DNA of 64,000 nt, taken from positions 30,598,138-30,662,137 of the forward strand of contig CM064732.1 in NCBI GenBank assembly GCA_032717465.1, given 5' to 3'. The position numbers and the translations under genes were made by a program. Origin of the DNA: Coenobita brevimanus (taxonomy: Eukaryota > Arthropoda > Malacostraca > Decapoda > Coenobitidae). Shown here piece by piece: positions 44,041-55,950 of the stretch. A model generated the notes under the pieces. It was not told the DNA's origin. It did not search any database and was given only the letters and a program-made list of their open reading frames with translations. Numbering within the stretch: position 1 is the first letter of the stretch; each line of letters begins with the position of its first letter.

Positions 44041-46900
44041 CATGGGAATCCCCACGGGAACCACTTTGTTGTGGTGGGGGCTTGCATACCCTATAAATCT
44101 GGTGGACCATACCGGTGGGGGGAGATCCCTCCCCCCTCCGACTCAGCAAGAGGACAGGATTACCCATGATGGAGGTGCCATCAGTGAGGCGTCAGGTTCA
44201 CAGCCTTGTGGATTACCCTTGGATGGGTTAAGGTTACGGGAGAAAACCATGAATGAAAACTCCATGAGTGGAGTCCCACGGAAGGCGAGGTTTGATTGAT
44301 AGAGTTTCCGACGGACTCCTGCAACCCTGCTCAGTAGATGGTCGTCGTGAATCATCATGCCACCATCATAGGCTGAGAGAGGCCAAGTCATGTAGTGGTA
44401 AGGACTGCACACTCTCAGCACCACAACAGATCCAACCATTGCGCAAGACCACTGCTGTACTCATCTCCACTTCATCCTTTCATCAAAATCAATAGACATG
44501 TGACAACAGGATAAGATAATGGTGACAGGGCATGGACGTGGCTGGAAGTCGCTAGCTCGAGTTCTGCACACATGTGACACTGGCCTAGTGGTTGCTGGTA
44601 TGATGGCATAGCAGCAGGTCATGCCTTCGACAGCATTCAGTGCGACTAAGCAGCCAGAAACAGACACCCAACTGCTTACCCCTGATGGGAAGAGCTTTAG
44701 AAAAGGTTATCGAAGTATTCGCTTCTTTGCACCACCTGGGCAGATAACTGCGTCTGTCAAGGCATCCCACATTGTGATCGAAAAACCAAAAGAATCCCTC
44801 TGGCTCTTGCTACCTGGAATATATGAACCTTGCTTGATACTGACCAAAACACATGACCACGCTGTAAAACTGCCCTTATGGCCCACGAACTAAAAAGATA
44901 TAATACTGACATTGCTGTTTTGTCTGAGACTCACCATTCAGGAGAGAGCAACCTAACAGAAGCAGGAGAAGGATATGCAGTACCTATTTCTGGTGGGGAT
45001 ACCCAGACAATGTAAAAAAAAAAAAATGGTAATTCAAGAATCACTTGTGGGTATATCAAAAAGGCTGATATCCTGGCACATATTCTCTAAATGCCAATAT
45101 GCATCACTCATCAGCACCTATGGCTCTGAGGACACCGCCAGAGATTTCTTTCATGCCTCTCTGGATGCAACCATTTGCTCAGCACGACATAATAACAAAC
45201 TCACTCTGCTTGGAGATTTTAATACCAGGGTAGGCATTATAGGCCATCATGGTGTTGGTAACATGAACAATGGCCTTAGACTGCTTTTCTTATGCTCAGA
45301 ATACAGTTTGGTCATCACCAACACCATTTTTCAACTTACAGATAAACACAAGACCCCCATGGCATGCAAACACGATGTAGACATTGGTGCCTAATTGACT
45401 ATGTTATTGTAAGGCAGCGAGATTGAAGTGAAGGTCTAATAACCCATGCTATGAGAGATGTTGATTGCTCGACAGATCATAAACCTTATACGGTACTCAC
45501 CAATCTGCAACTTGTCATACGTACAGAATTGTGCTATAGACAATCCATTATCCAAGAAACTAAACAGCAGTATTTTAAAGGATGCGGCAACATGTAAAAC
45601 CTTCTGCGGCACTATTACAGACAAACTGTCTCAGTCCCACCACTTGACCCAAACAACAATGCAACAAAGAGATGCAGAGTGACTGAACATTAGGACACTG
45701 CTTCTAAGAACTGCAGAAAAAAACCTTGGATTCTCCACTTTCTGCTGTAAAGACTTTGATGAAAATGCTGAGGGCATACAGGACTTTGCAGTGAAGAATA
45801 GAGCACACAACTGGTTGGCTCATCTTAGCTCTTTAACCATAAAAACTGAATTCCAGAATCTCAGAAGTGAAACCCAAAGAAAACTGTGTGAAATGGAGAA
45901 CAAACGGTGGACTTAGCAAGCAAAAGAGCTGCAAAGACTGGCTGATATTAATGACCAGCAGGGAATCTACAAGTCTATCAAAACCACCCATGGGCCAATC
46001 AAACACAACATAACCCCCACTCGATACGCCAAAGGAGAGCTCCTGAAAGATAAACAAGCAATCCTAGGAAGATGGGTACAACACCTCAATACCTTACTGA
46101 ACTGAAGAATACGGTGAAGCACAGTATCCTTCATAAAGTCTCAAATGCTCCTCAAGTGACAGATCATGATGTCCCACCTCCACTGGGCCATCTGATTTCT
46201 AAAAAAAATAATAAATAAATAAAAGCCCTGACTCGATGACATACCATATGAACCAGTATTAGTAAGTGGCAAATTACTGCACCTGCACCTCAATAATCTC
46301 ATACTGACTCTCTGGAGCCAAGAACGAATTCCATCTGAATGGCTTACCTTTGATATTGTAACCACCTACTAGAAGAAAGGGGACTGCTCAAATTGTTACA
46401 GCAGTAGAGGCATCTCCCTCCTTGTGAATGCTATCAAATTACTAGCCAAGGTAATGTTATCCCCAGTGACAAAACATCAGACTGAGTCTATACTACTTGA
46501 AACAGGGTTGATTTTGGAAAGAACGAATACCTGTAATATGCTCTTCACTGCACGGGAGATATAAGAGAAATGCCACGAGCAGAAACGACTTATATATTGC
46601 ATTCGTCGATCCTGCAAAAGCATTTTATACTGTCAACAGAGAACTTTTGTGGAATGCTCTTTCAAATTTAGAGGTCCAAACAAATTTCTTACCATCCCAA
46701 AGAGCCTCCATGACAACATAAATGCTCGTGTGTCCATAGGTGGGAGCAAATTCAAACCCTTCAATGTGAAGGTGGGTGTAAAGCAATCATGTGTCCTGGC
46801 TTCAGTAATTTTCAACATCTACCTCACTGCAGTCACAGTTTTAAACCACCAACCAATGAACCCTGATGACGGAATAATGAACCATTTCATTTGATAATTG
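44038..46900 (+). mobile_element. Second RTE-type LINE family, decayed, 3'-truncated
   Basis: This family differs from the RTE copies at 2.1 and 21.7 kb. After a GC-rich leader (44038-44600) the protein begins in fragments. Endonuclease blocks include TLLGDFNTRVGIIGHHGVGN (GDFN near 45211-45222) and SLVITNTIFQLTDKHKT. The linker and RT N-terminus include MENKRWT, KELQRLADINDQQGIYKSIK and LKDKQAILGRWVQHLNTLLN at 45890-46105. An RT block near 46780 reads GVKQSCVLASVIFNIYL. The catalytic FADD block is missing because sequence leaves the family near 46890. In-frame stops are dense. The layout (endonuclease plus RT, GVKQxCVLA) fits RTE-class elements. Confidence 0.75.
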
Positions 46901-47219
46901 TCATTTTCTTGAATCAGGCTCTTATTCTCTTTACATAATTATGCTTGGGTTTATTAGAACATGATAGGTACATAGCAGTTATGAATAGTTTTGCTAGGAT
47001 GTATTTTAGCATTTTACATTGCTCTTTTCTTTTACTTAATCTTGTTTGATCCATATCAGGCATTGTTTTGTTGCACTGTATTTAATTTAACACTATTGTT
47101 TTGTATGTTGTGTTGTAGTGCTTTGTAATTTTAAACACAATTATTTTTGTTATTGATTTGCGTAGTGGTAATTTATAACAAACTGATTCGTTTTAGCTGA
47201 ATGCGGTAGATTTATACAT
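46901..47219. other. T-rich spacer, nothing recognised
   Basis: Contains GCATTGTTTTGTTGCACTGT, echoed later near 47720 and 47925; possibly very decayed repeat units. Confidence 0.4.
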
Positions 47220-47700
47220 AGCTCTGGTTGTTTTGTTCGCTCATATTGTAGTATCTGATATGATGCTAAATAACTCTTATATTGCTATGACTATTCTATT
47301 TCTGCTAACGCCAGACAGTTTTATTCAGTTGAGGGCCAGTAATGGAAGCCTGATGTTGATATTGTTTTCAACCCCACCCCCATGTTGGGAAAAATGTGTT
47401 AGAATTCTCTTCCAGCTAATGCCATATGATCATACTCATCCGAGAGTGACTAACAGGAAGTTGGTGTTAATACTGAAACTGTTAACTCTTTCATGGTGTA
47501 GTCAGTTCTGGTATCTATTCCAGCTAACACCAGACGTTTGCTTTCAGCTGAACGTGAGTCATTAAAGCTTCAAAGTGTTAATAGTGCCACCAATAACCCT
47601 CTCATGATGGGGACAACGCTAATATTCTGTTCCAGCAAACATTAGACAGACTCAGCTGGATATGAGTCTTAGGAGCCTGTCAGTGTTAATGTAGGTCAAG
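47220..47700 (+). repeat. Rep-B dispersed repeat, four tandem units
   Basis: Units of about 115-130 bp share TTCCAGCTAACxCCAGACG, TTTxTTCAGCTGAxxxTGAGT, then GTTAATACTG and AACCCTCTCATGG. Successive CAGCTAA-like cores occur near 47307, 47413, 47520 and 47632. Reverse copies lie at 27.8-28.1 and 31.8-32.1 kb, and further copies at 60.5 and 62.6 kb. Confidence 0.7.
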
Positions 47701-49182
47701 TTGTTCAGTCTACAATACAGCAAACATTATTTAGTTGCACTGGATTTTATTTCACACCAAAGTGCTATATTGGCTTACTTATAATGTACTGCTGTTTGCA
47801 TGACTGGTTTAGTGTTTCATGTATTTTATTTTTGCATCAGACTATTTAACTATCTGTATACCACAGATTCATAGAACGTATAGATAATTTGGTTGGGTTT
47901 AGTGTTTATAACACTCCTCGATTCATAGCATTGTTTTATTTTACACTGCATTTTACATTAATTTTCTGTTGTATTGTATTCAAGTGAAGATTACTAGACT
48001 ATTAAATATTCCTTTGTTGTATTATATTTAGCATAACTCTGCTTCAGTTTATTTTATCGTAACAGATACTTAGCAAGTACTGACTGTCTTGTTGGGTTCG
48101 ATCATACAACTTAACAACACGGATACATCCAATAAAAAAATCTCTCCTTGTTGAATCATTTAGTCTCGTGATTGCAAGATTATAATTTCTAAAGATTAGC
48201 GTAGTGAAAGGGCTATGTACTGTATATGGCTCTGGTACCTTTGTTTGGATATATTATGACATTACACACTTTGTTTTAACCGAACTAATCATGATCAGCC
48301 TTTGTTCTTTTCTCTTTTGATTCAGTAAGTCCTCGTTGAACTTCCGTGATGTGTTTCAGAATATGATAACTTGATCCAAGCAACTAAGTCTAAAATGGGT
48401 GAAACTGGCACATCGCTTTGTAGGTGCCATTGATTTTTTTTTTTCCAAATTACCGTGGACTTAAGAACGGGAAAGAAACTTCAAATAGATGACAGACAAA
48501 AAATAATGCTTTCTGTTTTTCACGTCACATTATGTTGGTTATCCCTTGGCATATATTGTTGCGGTTGACTTAAAAAATGACTAAATTCGTGGCAGGTAAT
48601 GTTATGTTGTCTTGTTTACATTCTACCTGGTTTTTCTTTGTATTTCAAGGCTGCTTTGTGGGTTCTAGAGACACTGGAAAAGTATAATGATGGTTTTCTT
48701 GTACAGTATTGCACAGTGTTTACAAGAATATGTGGACAGTGCACGAAATTCAGTAATAATGGAAGGGGGGGGGGGAAATCGCCTGAAGAGGAGCTATAGA
48801 AGAACACATATAATTGTCTTTTGGTATTCAGAACCAATCGTTGTGAAGTTGTTGATCCCGTCACTGTGAGGGATCTGCCTGAATCTGAATATAATCGGAG
48901 ATCTCAGTAACAATACATTATCATACACTTAACTGCACAGACGAGTTTGTGGCGATTGATTTTGATCTCTTCATTGCGAGAGGTTTCTCAGGAGGAAAAA
49001 AAAAAATCTTACATCAGGAAGTATTAAAAAGATCGTCACGTACTGAATGAAATCAGCTGGTAGCAGCAAGAATATTACAGAAAAATCATCAGCGTACTAG
49101 AAGCATGAAATATGTTTTGTTGCTCAAATCCGTTTTTCGTGTTTTATCCATCCACCTGTCAGTCTATGTTTATCTATCTATG

Positions 49183-49213
<31 letters not shown>

Positions 49214-50119
49214 GTATCTATCTATCTACCTATCCATAAAATAAAATTTGTACCACATCACTCCAGTTCAATTTTGCAGCGTTGAATCATACTATATATC
49301 ACTCTGTTTTCATTTAGCTGGACCCGGTGGTTCATGGCGTGTACAGTTTTGTTTTAGTTGATGCGTTTCATTTTAATACACTTTCAACTACTCCCTGCAA
49401 ATGACGTGTGTTATGCTTTGCTCTCTTTAGCGCCAGGCTGTTTTACTGAACGTTGTGAAAAGGATAGAAACAGTCGTTATTAACCCCGTCATTACTTACC
49501 TAATGAGACTTTAGTGAATACTGTTTTGTTTGATGCATTCCACGTTAAATCCCATCCATACCATGACGCCTGTTATGCTTTATTTTCTTTACCGCCAGGA
49601 TATGTTATTTCGTCCAAAGGGAGCCAGTGTAGTGAAAGGGTTAGACATGGTCTCCATGAAATACACCACTACTGACACGAATTTACTTTAATTTGACGAA
49701 AATCTATAGCTTCTTTCTGCTTAGTTGCCGGTCAAGTATTGTCAAACCGGAGGGTTGATATAACTTGTAACCATGGAGATTCTTTCCTGTTTCATAACTA
49801 AAGGCCCTCAAATCCCTTACAACACGACTTAATTCAAGATGTGAGAGGGCTCCAGTCCCGTCAGACGAAACAGTCTGGTTACAGATGTCTCTCCAACGCT
49901 ACATAAAGCGGCCCAGTGTCAGCATTTACGGGTGGGTGCCAGATTATGGAATGACATGGGGAGAGAAATAGATCTGGCAAGCGTGAAAGCGGCATAAATA
50001 GGTCTCCTAGTCAGTGGAATAGGGTAAGAAATGTAGAGACTCATAACAGCTGTGGAGTAAGGAAGTCTGTGTTTAGCAGGGACGGCCACAAAAAATGAAT
50101 ACTAATTGGGAAGTGAAAA
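47701..50119. other. No gene; microsatellite near 49180
   Basis: T-rich. A (CTGT)n(ATCT)n run lies at 49180-49235. Segments near 49420-49470 and 49570-49640 share GTTATGCTTT, CTTTA-CGCCAGG and a TTATT/AACCC ending, suggesting two further decayed tandem units. Confidence 0.45.
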
Positions 50120-50149
50120 GGATGATGACGATCATGATAATGATGACGA

Positions 50150-50216
50150 TACTACAACTACTACTACTAAATACTACTACTACTACTACTACTACTAATG
50201 CTGCTGCTACTACTAG
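50150..50216. repeat. (ACT)n trinucleotide repeat
   Basis: ACT units with some GCT. Confidence 0.9.
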
Positions 50217-50287
50217 TAATGATATATCCATTTCTTCAAAGCGCCAGCTCTTCAAAAGAAATAACCAGCTCTGAAAAACACAACATG

Positions 50288-50374
50288 ACATCTATCTATC
50301 TATCTATCTATATATCTATATCTATCTGTCTATCTATCTATATTATCTATATCTATCTATCTATCTATCTATAT
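50288..50374. repeat. (TCTA)n tetranucleotide repeat
   Basis: TCTA units with TATA and TGTC interruptions. Confidence 0.95.
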
Positions 50375-50399
50375 TGATTTATTTATCAAGGAGCCACGT

Positions 50400-51020
50400 T
50401 GTTTGTTTGTCCTTCAATCACGCCCAAACCAAGGGCCAGAGACCCCCAGACACATATATAAATTTTCTTAATCAAGGTGACCCAAGGATGGTTTAAGGGG
50501 GGGTCAAAATTCAGATCTGGGTCATTTGAGGTTACCAGTAGAATGTTCGCCTTTTTGGACCGGGCAACGCCGGGTACCCCTGCAGCCCAATTTTTGGCAT
50601 GGAGACTCACATGGCCTCCAGTTCGGACATAGGCTATGTGAGGTTGACTCTGAGGTCATTTGAGGTCACCAGTCAGAGGTCATTTGAGGTCACTGGTAAT
50701 ACACACTCGAACGACGGACCAAGCAGCCAAATTTTTGGCATGGAGACGCACATGACCTCCAGTTCGGACACAGGCTATGTGAGGGTAACCTCCTAGGTCA
50801 TTTGAGGTCACTGGAAACAGTAAACAAGTGCGTGCAAATACTGTGTGTTAGTCTGCGAAAGCTGAAATAGAAAGTTCTTGGACCTCTTATAAATCCACAT
50901 CAAAAGCATAAGAGGGACATGGTCTTTCTGGAGTAGAAAGAAATATTGAACTAGAACAAATAGGATTAGAGTGTTTGCCTTTTTGGTCTGGCAGTGCCAG
51001 GTACCCCTGCTAGTCACTTT
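50400..51020. repeat. Tandem repeat carrying AGGTCA direct repeats
   Basis: Two units of about 146 bp share AATTTTTGGCATGGAGACxC, CCTCCAGTTCGGACAxAGGC and TATGTGAGG. Four copies of the motif AGGTCA-TTTG-AGGTCA are present: one degenerate at 50519-50534, and perfect ones at 50653-50668, 50677-50692 and 50795-50810. Related text TTTGCCTTTTTGG...CAGTGCCAGGTACCCCTGC recurs near 50550 and 50970. Confidence 0.8.
50653..50810. promoter_or_regulatory. Three perfect DR4 nuclear-receptor-type motifs
   Basis: Each is AGGTCA, four bases (TTTG), AGGTCA. DR4 is a recognised binding architecture for nuclear receptor heterodimers. Here the motifs sit in tandem repeats with no adjacent gene, so function is only a possibility. 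Confidence 0.4.
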
Positions 51021-51259
51021 ATAAAAAACAAACAAAAACACAATGACTTAAGCTGTAGGAACGGAAAAACACAGAAACAAGGGAGCATTTGGTATGGACG
51101 GAGATTCACAATGTCTTTTTGGTAAAAGAAAACAGTTTAAAGGTACCGTTGTTTCGGCCACGACATTATAGTGCCTGTTATGTTGTGTAACCATCATCAA
51201 TGCCGGGTGGAAATAATTATTATGTTCTAATGCCATAAGTGACTTTGAGTATTGTTGCC

Positions 51260-51264
<5 letters not shown>

Positions 51265-51304
<40 letters not shown>
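51265..51304. repeat. (CT)n microsatellite
   Basis: About 20 CT units immediately beside the mariner terminus. Confidence 0.95.
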
Positions 51305-51307
<3 letters not shown>

Positions 51308-52130
51308 GTTTGATGAAAAAGTATCCGACCTATGTCGGTAAAAAAAAAAAAAAAAAAAAAAACAGAAGCTTACTGAGCTTAGACTTTAATCCCCTTCAAA
51401 GTATGCCTCCTGGGACTCGACACACTTAGCCTAACAGTTCCTCCATTGCTGGAAACATTTTGTAAAGTCAGTTTTTGGGACTGTCAGTATGACCTTTGTC
51501 GCATTTGTCTTTATCTCATTTGTGACATATCCCGAACTTTTTAGTGGCATCTTCAATTTAGGAAATAATCAAAAGTCACAGGCAGCCATGTCAGGAGAGC
51601 AGGGAACCTGCCGGACCTGTTAATCCTGTGTCTGGCCAAAAATCCTAGATGAGATGGAATGAGTGGGCTGGAGCATTGTCATGGTGGAACTGCCAGTGCT
51701 CCTCCTCCTGCAAGTCCTGTCTCTGGCAACGCACCGCATTCCATCTTCTGGAGTATACTCAAAATGAACAATACCCTGGAAGTTGGGAAAAAAAAAAATC
51801 TCTGCATTTTTACAGTGATTTTACCAGTTCTTCATTTCCATAACACCCATAACTTCATCAGTGAAAGCCTGCTGAATGTTTCTGATGATTTCAGACTGCA
51901 TATCATCAAGTTTCTGACAAAATTTGATACAAAAATGTAGCTCAATTCGCTTGGTCATCACAGCACAAAACGAAAACGAAATGAGCATAAGAACATTCTC
52001 AGACACATGCTGCTTGAGAGAGACTGGGGTGGGCATCATCACTGAACATATTTGAACCTGCACACAGTGAATCAAGGTCATGCTCCACTGAGCATGAGGA
52101 TAGTTACAGTATACTTATTTAAACCTGTCA
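51305..52130 (-). mobile_element. Internally deleted mariner element
   Basis: The minus strand from 52081 encodes a mariner-like N-terminal helix-turn-helix region (KRIELHFCIKFCQKLDDMQS, then a FTDEVMGVMEMKNW block). The catalytic centre is missing, and downstream near 51690-51660 FHHDNAPAHS appears, the conserved second-Asp block of mariner transposases. The C-terminal region near 51480-51380 reads TDFTKCFQQWRNC and AKCVESQEAYFEGD. The ends are loosely inverted (CAAGGTTTGATGAAAAAGTA at 51305, with an ACAGGTTTAAATAAGTATAC reverse-strand end near 52128). An A22 run at 51341-51362 sits near the 3' end. Stops, shifts and the deletion make it dead. Mariner transposases are DD34D cut-and-paste enzymes. 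Confidence 0.8.
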
Positions 52131-53024
52131 GTGGCAGCAAGCAAGGTGACAAAAGTTATAGTGTGGTTGGCCATGTCATCCCATAGGAATATGATGTCCA
52201 AATTGAGATAAGGTTTTATTTTACATCTTTTGGACATAACATTTACAAAAATGGAGGGAGACAAATTTTCCATCCTCTTTAAAGGGGTCATGTGACCCCT
52301 CAGTGATCTTGACCTTAATTTCACTACCCTGATGCAGAAAAGGCATATACGGGTTACGCCAAGAAATATCGAGATGATTTAAGAATGTCAACTGATAATG
52401 TTTAGAACATCCAATCAGTTCAGATGGGTTTCAATGTCTTCAGGGGTCAAGGTCACACCCTAAGGTCAAGGTCAAATGCATTTAAACATACTTCTGAGCG
52501 TATGTGAGACGAAAATAGTCTAATCTCTAATTGCACTCTTATTTACAGTTTCAAATCACTTAACTCCTAAAGTCCTATGACCAATGATAGTTGGTTTCCG
52601 AACTTGGTACATGAAGTCCTATGGCCGACGATCGTAAAGGGGTTACAAAGAAATGGACAGCAGTAACCCTGCTTCTTTTATGACGTAAATGGTACCTAGC
52701 CATTGGAAACTAAGAGATGAGGTGGTGGGGAGCATGATCCGGCCCCCCTCCCCAGCTGTGGGGAGCGACTGACCCCACCCCATCTCTCCACCTCCCTCTG
52801 CCCCATTGGATCCTGCCCTCTGTGTCTCCTCCCACCCAAATTACCCGCCATACCCCCTCTACACCATAGTGGCTGTGTGTGGCAGGAATATTCCCTTACT
52901 TGCTCCCCCTCCTGATGCCCTCCCACACTCCCTCCACCTCCTTATTCCCCCTTATTTCTCATTATTTCTCAAGGACGTCCCATTCTTGCACACAGTGAAG
53001 AGTTAATTTTTAAATTTTTTTAAC
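52131..53024. other. No gene; AGGTCA/TGACCT-rich and C-rich stretches
   Basis: Contains GGGTCAAGGTCACACCCTAA and AAGGTCAAGGTCAAATGC near 52444-52478, and a C-rich block at 52740-52950. No domain is visible. Confidence 0.45.
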
Positions 53025-53290
53025 GGTCGATTGAGCAGTAACCATTAGACATAAGAGTGAAATATACATTTTCTGGAGTGTAAAATCAAGCCCTTCAAAT
53101 TTATAAAATCAAAATTTACTTTCGTGCATTTTTTTCTCCTTGTCTATGAGCAAAAGGTAACAATTGTTATTTCTGACATTCTTTGATGGTTAATACTGCA
53201 GTAACTATTAGTCATATGAGAGTGAAATATACATTTTCAGGTTTGTGAATTGAAGCTCTTGAAATGTGTATATAAAAAATTTACCTTGGT
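53025..53290. repeat. Two-copy duplication, period about 165 bp
   Basis: GAGTGAAATATACATTTTC recurs at 53055 and 53220, followed in both by similar text (TGAATT/AAATCAAGC then CTTxxAAAT). Confidence 0.7.
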
Positions 53291-54099
53291 GAAAGTTGAA
53301 AAATCGAACCCTCTTTGCGGTTCTGAGGATAGGGGGGCTGGGAGATTTGCAGTCTTTAGGGGTTAAGATTATCTTGTAGAGAAATCTGGGCAACTGTTCT
53401 CACCCCATACAAAGGTGCCTCTTGACTCCTAATGACATTGACTTTCATTTTACCAATGTTATTCAGATGTGAACTTATCTACTCAATGACACTGCATTTA
53501 ATGTAGAAATGATAATTTATAAGTTTGTCACTGATACTACTCCTCCTCCTCCTTCTTCTTCTTGAACCTGTACAACTCTCGTGAGATGGTACAAATCACG
53601 ATCAGTTCATGGCTCATATGTCACTGTCATCATTTTTGTCATCAGTGTTTACTTGATGCATGTTCAAACAATCTGTGCATTTACACAAGGCTGTACACAA
53701 GAGGCCATTCTTCAAACAAGAACATTTAGCTGCATCACATGAACCTCAGCATCCACACTTGATGAGTTCCAGAACTGCTTCAGGTGCTGAATTTTTAAGA
53801 CACCTGACTGAAAGGTATCCACCAGCTGGATTGACTTCCCACTCATTCAGTTCAGGTGGTGGCAGTTTTGGCTTGGATGAAATATCAGACTTGTTCCTCA
53901 CTGATATATAATTTGCTCGAAGAATGTGTGACAGGAGTGTTCCCCGAGTTGGAGAGAGCCTCTCACTCACAAGGTTTTTCTAATGGTAAAGTTCCCATCG
54001 AGGCTCTTGTAAAGTTTCAGTGTGACTTTGCTTCGAATACACCTTGCAGACAAATCTCACAATAGCCTGTAAACTGCTGATCACCTCTGACAACAGTAC

Positions 54100-55019
54100 T
54101 CCTTGGTGTGGCTATGTTGGTGGAAAAAAAAAAATCAATAAACTCTTAAGGATATTAATAAAACATATTTCAGTCTCTTAGAAATGATATAGTGCACCTT
54201 TTCCCCAAGTATTTGTGCTCTACTCCCCTGTATTTCCATGTACTGGCACTCTGAACTTATTCCATGGTGCGAATGGCAACTCCACCCTACCTGAGGTAGA
54301 GGGAAGTGAGATGGTAGACAGGGACAGACGTGGAGGTAGACTCCTCAGTTGTCATCAAGACAAGTCAGATGGCTTGCACTGTTATGCACTTGCTTCTCTT
54401 TGTGTTACCAAAACAGTAATAGTTATAAAGGGTATATATTTTTTTACTCTGCGTCAGTGTATGACAATTTGTAGTACGTGTCTTACAATCTACAAGTATA
54501 TATATTGTGCAGTGAAAAAGAGCAGTATTTATAGCCAATATCAATGTAGGCTTATATATTTTATCATTATATTTTTCTACTATGATTTTATCACTATAGC
54601 TATTTATATTGACATCTCAGACCATGCTGGCAAGTAATTGACTTTTATTCTACATGAAGTACAGAATTAAAAAAAAAAAAAAACTGTATTAACTTTTCTT
54701 ATAATTTTCTTTCCTGACACACAATATATGCAAGTACAGTAATAGCCTAACCAAAATAAACTCAGAGTAAGTACTGGAACAGACTGGTAGTGATAACTAA
54801 GAATGATAATAATAGCAGTAGTAACATAACAGTAATAATAATAACAGCAAAAATAATAATGTAAATACTGTTACAATGAAAGAAAAGCATTCAGGAGCCG
54901 ACTGCTAATCGCCCGCCAGAATATGCTGTTGGCCAAGTAACAAGCTACTTACAAACCAAATGTGAAGAAAATTCTCAACACTCTACGGAATGCAGTCACC
55001 GCGTTTCCCCCAAAGCCAC
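54100..55019. other. Insertion within the pseudogene, unassigned
   Basis: AT-rich with A-runs near 54124 and 54668. A 140-codon open frame at 54215-54637 lacks a recognisable domain. Confidence 0.4.
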
Positions 55020-55364
55020 TTCATATTAAAACTAGTTGACCTTTGGCAGGCATTTTGGCAACCTTGACCTTGACCCCGAGTGCCCATTTTCGAATTTGTC
55101 CAAGATTTTGTCCACATCTTGGTACCCTGAAGGTTTCGTGTTGATAGCTCAAGTCATTCATGAGATATAATGGTGATAAAGGCGGGTGATAAAAACTAAT
55201 TGACCATTGGTAGCCATTTTGGTGACCTTGACCTTGAGCCAGAGTGCCCATTTTTGGACTCGTCCAAGATTTTGGCTTCATCTTGATGCCTTGACTGTTA
55301 TATGTTGATGGCTCAAGCCGTTCATGAGATATGATGGTAACAGATACACAGACAATGGTAACAG

Positions 55365-55417
<53 letters not shown>

Positions 55418-55465
55418 TGCGGGCAAAAGCATTATTGCTCCACCTTGCTAAAGGCGGGCAATAAC
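55020..55465. repeat. TGACCTTGACCT tandem repeat ending in (CA)n and a hairpin
   Basis: Two units of about 170 bp (about 55030-55195 and 55197-55345) share TTTGGxxACCTTGACCTTGA, GAGTGCCCATTTT, GTCCAAGATTTTG, GATxGCTCAAG and TTCATGAGATATxATGGT. A (CA)n run follows at 55371-55414. The 3' end (ATTATTGCTCCACC ... GGCGGGCAATAAC, about 55430-55463) can fold as a stem. It sits inside the insertion that splits the PIN-like pseudogene. Confidence 0.75.
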
Positions 55466-55950
55466 AATGGATATCTACTAATATAGTAAAAGTTTGAAAA
55501 GTCTTGGCTACAACTAAGAATGGCAATATGAAACATAACAGCAAAATGAAATATGCAATAAGAAATAATAGCAATAGGAGATAATAGCAACACGATACAA
55601 GGTGGTGGTGGTGGTGATGGTGTCAGTGCTAGCTGTGGTGGAATTGTGTGAGTGTGTGTGTGTGTGCGTGGGAATGGGTGACTGAAAGAGGCAGAAGGGG
55701 AATACAAATGTATCTACTGCTGTTACGACTGTAAATTGTTTCTCTATATTTGTAATAAAAACTATATTTACTATGAAACTGCTTGTAGTGATTTCATTAC
55801 TCGTAAAATTCTTCTGAGTCACTATGCTTTGTGCTAAAAGAAAGCTTCCTCCTGCTTCGTGAAGCCCTCCCTTGCTGGCTAGGGGGAGTGGGCAGAAGTA
55901 CCGCTCTCGTCACTAGAATCGTGAGCAAAAACAGTGCTGGCTCCTGTCAT
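55466..55950. other. No gene recognised
   Basis: Contains a GTGGTGGTGG run near 55601 and a GT run near 55651. Apparent reading frames are of low complexity. Confidence 0.45.

Noticed and set aside
52696..53006. Pro- and Gly-rich open frames on both strands
   Set aside because: They follow from a C-rich low-complexity block; no conserved motif.
54215..54637. 140-codon open frame
   Set aside because: The C-terminal half is Ile/Tyr/Phe-rich from AT-rich DNA; it lies in an insertion inside a pseudogene.
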